Assembly: GCA_003567255.1 (NCBI GenBank)
Contig: PWZW01000262.1
Location: 1 to 16,189 of the forward strand
Source of the DNA: Puniceicoccaceae bacterium
GTDB taxonomy: Bacteria; Verrucomicrobiota; Verrucomicrobiia; Opitutales; Coraliomargaritaceae
Reading direction: 5' to 3'
Length of the DNA stretch: 16,189 nt
Made by a program: the position numbers and the translations under genes. Shown piece after piece: positions 7,983 through 13,848 of the stretch (position 1 is its first letter; each line of letters starts with the position of its first letter). The notes under the pieces were generated by a model that saw only the letters and a list, made by a program, of their open reading frames with translations, was not told the origin of the DNA and did no database searches.

Positions 7983-9377
7983 GTGCAAGATCCACTCCCC
8001 ATCACCCCTTTCAGGCATCCTCTCGAGGCGCAGGTAACGCTGCCCGGTTCGAAAAGCATCACCAACCGTGCCCTCTTGCTCGCTGCGCTTGCGGAGGGGA
8101 CCACAGTGTTGAAAGGTGCGCTTTTCAGCAGGGATACCGAGCTAATGCTGGAGGCCTTACAGACGCTTGGTTTTGATATAAAGGTCGATCGCCAAGCCTG
8201 CGCAATCGAAGTTCGGGGAGGGGGTGGCCAACTCCCTAAAAAGAAGGCTCAGCTAAAGGTAGGCAATGCGGGTACCGCTGCGCGCTTTTTGACGGCGATG
8301 CTGGCTTTGCATCCGGATGGACGCTACGATCTCGACGGTGATCCGGCGATGCGCAAGCGCCCGATGTCCGGGTTAACGGATGCCTTGGCGGCGCTCGGTG
8401 CCGCTGAGTTCATATTTCATGGTGAAGCGGGGCATTTCCCATTCACCATGGTGACGAAGGGGTACCCGGAGGGTGCTGCCGCAACCGTTGATGCCCGAGC
8501 CAGCAGCCAAATCCTGTCAGCCCTTTTACTTGCTGGCCCCGCGTCCGGTGCTCACTTGACATTGACCTGCGCTGGGGTGCGTCCGGCCTATGTGGAAATC
8601 ACCCAGGAAGTGCGGCGGAGCTTCGGCGCCTGTACGGATAATCCAGGGGATGACGATGTGTTTGCCTTGCAACCCTGCGCTTACAAGGCACCCGAAGCGG
8701 GGGGAGTGTATCAAATTGAGCCTGATGTTTCGGCAGCGAGTTATTTCCTCGCCCTTAATTTGATCCACGGCGGCACCTTGCATTTACCCGGACTGGGCGC
8801 TGAGCCGATGCAGGGAGATGCACGCTTCGCCGCTGTCCTAAGTTACCACGGTTTATCTGTGGAGGTGGAGGCCATTGAGGATGGGTCCCGCTGGCACGTC
8901 GAAAGCCCCGGTTTGGAAGGCCTCGAGGGGGTGGTTTCCCGGGAAATCGACTTTGAAACCTTCTCAGACACTTTTCTGACCTATGCAGCGATAGCACCCA
9001 TTATCGGAGGAGACGTCTCGATCGTCGGGATCGAGCATACCCGTCGGCAAGAGACCGACCGCATCGCGGGCATGGCAAGGGAGCTCGCTGAACTCGGGCA
9101 AATGGTACAGGAAACGTCTGGCGCTTTGACGATTGCTCCAAACCTTGAGGAATTGCGCGTTCGTGCCATTCGCGCCCGCAGAGCGGGGCGTCTGCTCACC
9201 GTCAAAACTTACGATGATCACCGCTTTGCCATGAGCTTTGGAATTTTGGGAACCTACGATTTATTGGGAGATGGAAAACCGTGGTTGGCGATTCATGATC
9301 CCGCCTGCTGCGGTAAGACCTTCCCCTCCTTTTTTGAGGTATTGGAGGCCTGTCGTCCGGAGTCCGGGGCTTCTTAG
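7983..9377 (+). CDS. aroA: 3-phosphoshikimate 1-carboxyvinyltransferase (EPSP synthase)
   Basis: The enzyme transfers the enolpyruvyl group of phosphoenolpyruvate to shikimate 3-phosphate in the shikimate pathway. I chose the GTG at 7983, giving 464 residues, because it places PGSKS at 21-25, almost exactly where E. coli AroA has it. An ATG at 7872 would put 37 unrelated residues inside tyrA. Active-site residues seen are K24, S25 and R29; GNAGTAAR at 94-101; MRKRP at 123-127; SSQ at 174-176; D329; QETDR at 356-360; DDHR at 411-414; and K445 in CGKTFP. F102 sits where E. coli has P101. The protein is somewhat longer than E. coli AroA, mostly through inserts around 217-240 and 390-402. No Shine-Dalgarno site is visible. 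Confidence 0.95.
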   Translation: MQDPLPITPFRHPLEAQVTLPGSKSITNRALLLAALAEGTTVLKGALFSRDTELMLEALQTLGFDIKVDRQACAIEVRGGGGQLPKKKAQLKVGNAGTAARFLTAMLALHPDGRYDLDGDPAMRKRPMSGLTDALAALGAAEFIFHGEAGHFPFTMVTKGYPEGAAATVDARASSQILSALLLAGPASGAHLTLTCAGVRPAYVEITQEVRRSFGACTDNPGDDDVFALQPCAYKAPEAGGVYQIEPDVSAASYFLALNLIHGGTLHLPGLGAEPMQGDARFAAVLSYHGLSVEVEAIEDGSRWHVESPGLEGLEGVVSREIDFETFSDTFLTYAAIAPIIGGDVSIVGIEHTRRQETDRIAGMARELAELGQMVQETSGALTIAPNLEELRVRAIRARRAGRLLTVKTYDDHRFAMSFGILGTYDLLGDGKPWLAIHDPACCGKTFPSFFEVLEACRPESGAS

Positions 9378-9437
9378 GTGTAGAGCTGGTTTACCTTCGC
9401 GCTTGTGTTTTGGCCAAACCTCGACTTCGTACGGGGC

Positions 9438-10322
9438 ATGAAATGTCTGCAAGGTTTCTTCTTAGTCTTTTTACTGACGCTTACAGCGCTCACTCCCGCA
9501 GCGCAGGCAACGAGTAACCTTCGGGTTGTGTCGTGGAATATTGAGTGGTTTCCGGGGCTTACCCTGGCTCCGGAGCAAGCGGATGCGGATGCGCACATGG
9601 AGCAGGTTCAGGGGGAGCTTGCGCGTTTGAGTCCTGACATTTTGATCGCATCCGAAATCCGGGATCAGCAAGCCTTTATTGAACTGACCTCAGTGGTGCC
9701 GGGGCTCAATCCCGTGGTGGTCTCCGCTTATCCCAGCCGCTACGGTGAGGGTTTCTGGCCGCAGCAGTTGGCGATTGCCTCGCGGCTTGAGGTGCAGGCA
9801 ACGTGGTGGGAATCCTTTCGGCCGACCCACGCCAGTCAGGTGAGGGGTTTTGCCTGCGCCGTTTTGCGTGTGCCTGAGAGCGACGAGGTTATTTTGGTGT
9901 ACGCGCTGCACCTAAGGAGCAACCGGGCTAGAACTCAGGAACAGACCGAGTCTAACTACACCATTCGAGAGGATGCTGTGGTGCAGTTACTCGCTCACAT
10001 TGAGGAAATGGAGCGGCTCCGCTTTCCGAACAATCTGCGCGGCGTCATCGTTGGGGGTGATTTTAATACCAATCACGATGGCCAGTTTGGAGATGATACG
10101 ATTGCCCGTATGGAAGCGGCTGGTTTTCACAATACCTGGAGGGGGGTGGCCCGTGAAGACCGCTTAACTTGGCGCGGGAGCGATCGCTTTGAGGCAACTA
10201 CCTTCGACTATATCTTTACCAAGGGATTTCCGGAAACCGTGGGAAGGCTCATTGAAGTGGAAGAAGGTGCAAGCGACCACTGGCCCGTCGGTGTATTGCT
10301 CCCTCTCGAAGCTTCAGAGTAG
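9438..10322 (+). CDS. Secreted endonuclease/exonuclease/phosphatase-family protein
   Basis: The 294-residue protein has the DNase I-like (EEP) fold, whose members cut nucleic acids or phosphoesters with a divalent metal. From the ATG at 9438, residues 1-24 form a clear signal peptide (FFLVFLLTLTALTPAAQA, cut before TSN), so it acts in the periplasm or outside. The catalytic set is complete: N34 in SWNIEWF, E73 in ASEIRD, H158 in ALHLRSN, D208 and N210 in GGDFNTN, D257 in TFDYIF, and D280-H281 in SDHWPV. A GTG at 9405 would add 11 residues ahead of the signal peptide and is less likely. It follows aroA by 60 bases on the same strand. Its substrate (DNA, RNA, phospholipid or sugar phosphate) is not evident. 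Confidence 0.85.
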   Translation: MKCLQGFFLVFLLTLTALTPAAQATSNLRVVSWNIEWFPGLTLAPEQADADAHMEQVQGELARLSPDILIASEIRDQQAFIELTSVVPGLNPVVVSAYPSRYGEGFWPQQLAIASRLEVQATWWESFRPTHASQVRGFACAVLRVPESDEVILVYALHLRSNRARTQEQTESNYTIREDAVVQLLAHIEEMERLRFPNNLRGVIVGGDFNTNHDGQFGDDTIARMEAAGFHNTWRGVAREDRLTWRGSDRFEATTFDYIFTKGFPETVGRLIEVEEGASDHWPVGVLLPLEASE

Positions 10323-10330
10323 GCAATCGC

Positions 10331-10894
10331 TTATCGGTCGAGATATTCCTGTGTTTGCCACCATTCTTCGACAAAGGCGTTGATGGCAGCTTGATCCGGA
10401 AGCGCGATAAATTCCAGGCTTACGCCGTTGATACAGTAGCGCAATCCCGTGGGGGCAGGCCCGTCCGAAAAGACGTGTCCAAGGTGTGACCCGCAAATGG
10501 CGCAGTGGACTTCGATCCGGGTCATGCCAAAACGCCGATCCTGACGCTCTCCAACCAGACCGCTCGCAACCGGTTGATAGAAGCTCGGCCAACCCGTGCC
10601 CGAATCGAATTTTTCACGGCTACTGAAGAGCGGCGCACCACTCCCCCGACAAACATAAACGCCCGTTTCTCTATTCGCGTCCAAGGGGCTGCTGAAGGGA
10701 CGCTCCGTTCCCTCCTCGCGCATGACCCGGTATTCCTGGGCTGAGAGCATGGAACGCCACTCCGCCTCGGTTCGGACGAGGGGAAAGTCACCCTCCTCGG
10801 CACTGACTTGAGGTGAGGCCCAGAGATAGGCGGCGGCTCCGACCACGATGAGGACGCTGAGGCCGGCAAAGATAGAAAATGAGCTTTTTTTCAT
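10331..10894 (-). CDS. msrB: Membrane-anchored or exported peptide-methionine (R)-S-oxide reductase
   Basis: MsrB enzymes reduce the R-sulfoxide of methionine in oxidised proteins. Residues 8-26 are hydrophobic (IFAGLSVLIVVGAAAYLWA), followed by a possible cut at VSA before EEGD, so the MsrB domain (about 40-180) should face the periplasm. The catalytic cysteine is C154 in RYCIN, and FDSGTGWPSFY is intact with T100 at the place of a resolving cysteine in some homologues. Three of the four zinc ligands remain (C82, C131, C134). The fourth is S85, in CRGS instead of CRGC, encoded by AGT at 10642-10640. It lies 38 bases after the cytoplasmic msrB on the same strand and is probably cotranscribed. 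No Shine-Dalgarno site is visible upstream of the ATG. Confidence 0.9.
   Translation of the reverse strand: MKKSSFSIFAGLSVLIVVGAAAYLWASPQVSAEEGDFPLVRTEAEWRSMLSAQEYRVMREEGTERPFSSPLDANRETGVYVCRGSGAPLFSSREKFDSGTGWPSFYQPVASGLVGERQDRRFGMTRIEVHCAICGSHLGHVFSDGPAPTGLRYCINGVSLEFIALPDQAAINAFVEEWWQTQEYLDR
10574..10612. repeat. Near-identical 39-bp segment shared by the two msrB genes, copy 1
   Basis: This 39-bp segment matches 11179-11217 with only two mismatches, including 21 consecutive identical bases at its left end. It encodes the conserved FDSGTGWPSFYQ region of MsrB. It reflects gene duplication, with either strong codon conservation or local gene conversion, rather than a mobile repeat. Confidence 0.7.
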
Positions 10895-10932
10895 AGGAGG
10901 ATTGTGAAGGTGGGAGGGTGTTGAAGGGGAAT

Positions 10933-11418
10933 TTATTCAACCGGCAGGTATTTTTGCTTCTCAAACCAAGCGGCCACATACGCGGCGATGGCCTCACGGT
11001 CGTCAAAGGCAAGGAAGGTGAGGCAGGCGGAATTGATACAATAGCGCAGGCCAGTTGGTTGCGGACCGTCCGGGAAAACATGCCCCAGATGCGAACCGCA
11101 GACCGCGCAGTGCACCTCCGTCCGCAACATCCCGTGGGAGCGGTCTTCAGTGGTGCCCACGACCCGTGGATCGACTGCTTGATAGAAGCTCGGCCAACCG
11201 GTGCCCGAATCAAATTTGTCAAAACTGCTGAAAAGCGGCGTTTCGCAACCGCGACAAAGGTAGAGTCCGTTGGGCCCCCCTTCATCAAAGCGGCTACAGA
11301 AGGGAGGTTCGGTGCCATGCTGCCGCATGATTCGGTACGCTTCCGGGGGCAGGCGGGCTCTCCAATCAGCGTCGGTCAGTTCAAAGGGATACTTAGGCTG
11401 GGATGATGCGTCACTCAT
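10933..11418 (-). CDS. msrB: Cytoplasmic peptide-methionine (R)-S-oxide reductase
   Basis: The 161-residue MsrB has no signal peptide and should act in the cytoplasm to repair methionine-R-sulfoxide with thioredoxin. Both zinc CxxC pairs are complete: C55-C58 in CRGC and C104-C107 in CAVC. The catalytic cysteine is C127 in RYCINS. FDSGTGWPSFYQ lacks the cysteine that resolves the disulfide in some relatives, so C41 or another residue may do this. It is the upstream gene of a two-gene msrB unit and shares nearly identical DNA with its partner around the FDSGTGWPSFY segment. The upstream region (11419-11566) is shared with the divergent M24 peptidase gene. Confidence 0.95.
   Translation of the reverse strand: MSDASSQPKYPFELTDADWRARLPPEAYRIMRQHGTEPPFCSRFDEGGPNGLYLCRGCETPLFSSFDKFDSGTGWPSFYQAVDPRVVGTTEDRSHGMLRTEVHCAVCGSHLGHVFPDGPQPTGLRYCINSACLTFLAFDDREAIAAYVAAWFEKQKYLPVE
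11179..11217. repeat. Near-identical 39-bp segment shared by the two msrB genes, copy 2
   Basis: This is the partner of 10574-10612 and lies in the cytoplasmic msrB. The two differ at one base in the middle (c versus g) and one near the right end (g versus a). Confidence 0.7.
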
Positions 11419-11566
11419 TTTGAAAATTTTCAGGGAGATTACTTACATGTATAGCAAGCAAGGCTAATTAACTCGGTCGGCAAAGCAACTTGGGAAGCCT
11501 CCTTCTTGTTCGGCGGAGACAAAACCTTGATTGCCTGGGTCGTGAAGATGTGAGTATGGTTTTGCC
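11419..11566. promoter_or_regulatory. Divergent intergenic region between msrB and the M24 peptidase gene
   Basis: These 148 bases must carry the promoters for the msrB pair (leftward) and the peptidase (rightward). On the minus strand a TATACAT near 11446-11452 could be a -10 box about 30 bases before the msrB start, but I find no convincing -35 partner. No rightward promoter, hairpin or riboswitch stands out. Confidence 0.35.
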
Positions 11567-12697
11567 ATGAATAGTGTTCAATTGATCTACGCCTCCTCAG
11601 CCTGCGCGGATATGCGGTACCTCGGCCAAGTCATGGTTCCCGACCCTTTTATGGCCTTCATCGTGGAGGGACGTTCCATCGCAGTCCTCAACCAGCTTGA
11701 GTATGCGAGGGTTTGTAAGTGCGGGCGTTTTGATGAGGTGCTCCTCCAAGAGGCGATCGCCGAAAAAGCGGCGGCTTATTTCCAAAAAGCGGTTTCGGCG
11801 GTCAGGACGATCGATTTAATGGTGTATTTGCTTTCCGAATATTCCACCGGGTCGGTCTGCGTGCCGAAAGATTTTCCGGCGGGTCTTGCCTTCGAGCTAA
11901 AAGCCGCTGGCATCGACGTCAGTTGTGCGACGGGGGCCTTCTTCCCACAGCGCGTTAAAAAGAACGAAGCCGAGCTCAAAGCCCTCAAGGCGGGTAACCG
12001 GGCCAGTGCGGATGGCATTCGGGCAGCTATGGCTGTACTCGAGGAAGCAAAGGTAAAAAATGGTCGCCTCGTTCACGGCGGTCGCGCGCTGACTTCCGAG
12101 CGACTCCGGGAGGTGATAGAAATTGCTTGCCTGAAGCACGATGCGGTCAGCGAGAGCGTTATCGTTGCGGGTGGACGCCAAGCCTGTGATCCGCATGAGG
12201 TGGGGCATGGTCCGCTAAGCGCGAATGAGCTCATCATTATTGATGTCTTTCCTCAGGTTCGCTCGACCGGCTATCACGGAGACCTCACCCGTACCGTTTT
12301 AAAAGGGCGGGCGACGGATGCCCAGCGCCAGCTGGTGGCGGCGGTCCGAGCCGCCCATTCGGCGGCGGTGAAAACTTTGAAGGCAGGCATTTCGGGGGCA
12401 GCGGTGCACGCCGCAGCAAAAGATGTCTTCCAGGAAAAGGGCTATGCCACTGGTCGAGTGGACGATCATTTTGAAGGGTTTATCCACTCCACCGGGCACG
12501 GGCTCGGCCTTCAGGTGCACGAGGAACCAAGAGTCAGTCCAAGTGGGGAAGTGCTCCCCGAGGGGGCTGTGGTGACCATTGAACCAGGCCTTTATTATCC
12601 CCAACTTGGGGCGGTTCGGATTGAGGATGTTTTTCGCGTGGGGAAGGAGGGCGCCGAAAAGCTCTCCCGTTTGAGCTACCAGTGGGAAATCGCCTAG
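11567..12697 (+). CDS. M24-family metallopeptidase (Xaa-Pro aminopeptidase-like)
   Basis: The 376-residue cytoplasmic protein has the creatinase/aminopeptidase P fold. These enzymes cut N-terminal residues, often before proline, with a two-metal centre. All five metal ligands are present: D226 (IIIDVFP), D239 (YHGDLTR), H311 (HSTGHGLG), E339 (TIEPGLYY) and E353 (RIEDVF). H318 in VHEEP and H307 complete the active site. The N-terminal creatinase-like domain (about 1-130) is short and divergent, so substrate preference could differ from PepP or PepQ. No signal peptide is seen and the Shine-Dalgarno site is poor. The TAG stop shares its CTAG with the stop of the convergent lipocalin gene, leaving no room for a terminator. 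Confidence 0.9.
   Translation: MNSVQLIYASSACADMRYLGQVMVPDPFMAFIVEGRSIAVLNQLEYARVCKCGRFDEVLLQEAIAEKAAAYFQKAVSAVRTIDLMVYLLSEYSTGSVCVPKDFPAGLAFELKAAGIDVSCATGAFFPQRVKKNEAELKALKAGNRASADGIRAAMAVLEEAKVKNGRLVHGGRALTSERLREVIEIACLKHDAVSESVIVAGGRQACDPHEVGHGPLSANELIIIDVFPQVRSTGYHGDLTRTVLKGRATDAQRQLVAAVRAAHSAAVKTLKAGISGAAVHAAAKDVFQEKGYATGRVDDHFEGFIHSTGHGLGLQVHEEPRVSPSGEVLPEGAVVTIEPGLYYPQLGAVRIEDVFRVGKEGAEKLSRLSYQWEIA
12694..12697. other. Shared CTAG: overlapping stop codons of two convergent genes
   Basis: Bases 12695-12697 are the TAG stop of the M24 peptidase. Bases 12694-12696, read on the other strand, are the TAG stop of the lipocalin. The palindromic tetranucleotide therefore terminates both genes. 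Confidence 0.9.
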
Positions 12698-13848
12698 CGA
12701 AGTCGGTCCCCGAGACTTTCAGCATATCCGGCCAATTCAAGATAGGCGCGGCCGAGGGGTTCGCCGGTTTCGCCATTGATCACAAGACAAGCGCCTTCCC
12801 AGTAGGGAATACCCCCGACGTCGCCGGAAATTTCCTGCGCGTCGAGGAGGGGTTTGAGTTTTAGCGCGAGTGGGTTTCCGCTGTCCGGGTCTGTGGTGTG
12901 AATGGTGACTTCGATAGGGTAGCGGGTTCCACTCTGCGGACTGCGCCACCACCGCGTGCGTTCCCACCGAAAAGCAGAGGGTCCAAAGCTTTGCACCCGG
13001 GCATCCGCATCAATCCACATAATTCTCGAGTAGGCGTCGGCACTCCCGTCTTCCCTGCGAAGGATGTATGCTTTGATCTCGCGTCCATCCTCGAGCTGAA
13101 TTGCCGTCCAATCCCAACCCTCCAGTCCAGTGCTGAGTTGTCGACTGGCGATTTCGTGGTCCATCCAACTGCGGCCTTCCACGGTGAATTCCGTGCCGTT
13201 GAGATGGACGGTGCCGCGGGTCTTGAGGTTCGTAAAACTCAGGTAGTAGCTCGTTGCCGCGGGGTGCGGACCTTTGCGGGAGACACCATCCTCGCCAAAG
13301 CGGATCAGCGGTTTGGTCGGTTCCAAGTTCAGGTGCACCCGCACGTTATCCTGTAGGGTGAAGTGGAGCTCCATTTCTTCAGTGTCGGGATTTAGCATGA
13401 CAAGGTGCCAGTTGCCGTTGCGTACGTCCATGCCTTCGACACTCGCCGATGCGTCCCAGCCGTCGCGGTTAAGCCGCTCTTCATGGTAAAAGCGTCCGTC
13501 GCTGATATCGGTCAATGCCATGTGAGCCATGTAAAACTGCCGGTCACCAAAATACCGGTCTCCACGGGTGCCTTCCAAAGGGGCCGCCGTTCGGAAAAAA
13601 GTCGCTTGATAACCGAAGGCTCGTCCTTCGGCTGTATCCATTTGCCCCGTCAGGTACCACCATTCAATTTTGTAGGCGGGGTGGCTGCCGTGAGCGCGGG
13701 GAAAGGTGAGCTCCGTTTGCGGACTCGGGATGGGGAAACCCTCTTCCGTGAGCTCGGCGCGTATTTGATTTGGGCTGCCTTGTAAGGAAGAGCCTGCCAA
13801 TAGAATAAAACCGGCGAGAGCGGAAAAGTATCTCATATGCGCATTCAT
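12694..13848 (-). CDS. AttH/CrtC-family lipocalin-like exported protein
   Basis: The 384-residue product belongs to the hydroxyneurosporene synthase (CrtC)/AttH lipocalin family: two lipocalin-like beta-barrels. Residues 1-24 resemble a signal peptide (YFSALAGFILLAGSSLQG), so it should be periplasmic. Signatures are KIEWWYLTG at 60-68, FYMAHMALTD near 105-114, GRSWMDHEIASRQL near 225-238, GWDWTAIQL near 244-252 and YWEGACLV near 349-356. A true carotenoid hydratase role is unlikely because no carotenoid genes are nearby. The coupling to an FtsX-type permease matches AttH of AttEFGH-type systems, whose substrate is not well defined. The ATG at 13848 is supported by a GGAGG 7 bases upstream and overlaps the permease stop (ATGA). 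ATG 13836 is less likely. Confidence 0.9.
   Translation of the reverse strand: MNAHMRYFSALAGFILLAGSSLQGSPNQIRAELTEEGFPIPSPQTELTFPRAHGSHPAYKIEWWYLTGQMDTAEGRAFGYQATFFRTAAPLEGTRGDRYFGDRQFYMAHMALTDISDGRFYHEERLNRDGWDASASVEGMDVRNGNWHLVMLNPDTEEMELHFTLQDNVRVHLNLEPTKPLIRFGEDGVSRKGPHPAATSYYLSFTNLKTRGTVHLNGTEFTVEGRSWMDHEIASRQLSTGLEGWDWTAIQLEDGREIKAYILRREDGSADAYSRIMWIDADARVQSFGPSAFRWERTRWWRSPQSGTRYPIEVTIHTTDPDSGNPLALKLKPLLDAQEISGDVGGIPYWEGACLVINGETGEPLGRAYLELAGYAESLGDRLR

Noticed and set aside
7872..7983. aroA starting at ATG 7872 inside tyrA
   Set aside because: The extra 37 residues do not match EPSP synthases. The GTG at 7983 aligns the active-site lysine with the E. coli enzyme.
9409..9418. Perfect 10-bp palindrome TTTGGCCAAA between aroA and the EEP gene
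   Set aside because: It is too short for a terminator stem, no T-run follows, and the flanking bases do not extend it. It could be chance.
10788..11318. 176-codon minus-strand frame spanning both msrB genes and the gap
   Set aside because: It is out of frame with two intact MsrB genes. Its apparent similarity to another shifted frame comes only from the msrB duplication.
12694..13848. Carotenoid 1,2-hydratase function for the CrtC-like protein
   Set aside because: No carotenoid genes are nearby, and the signal peptide and permease partner fit the AttH branch better.
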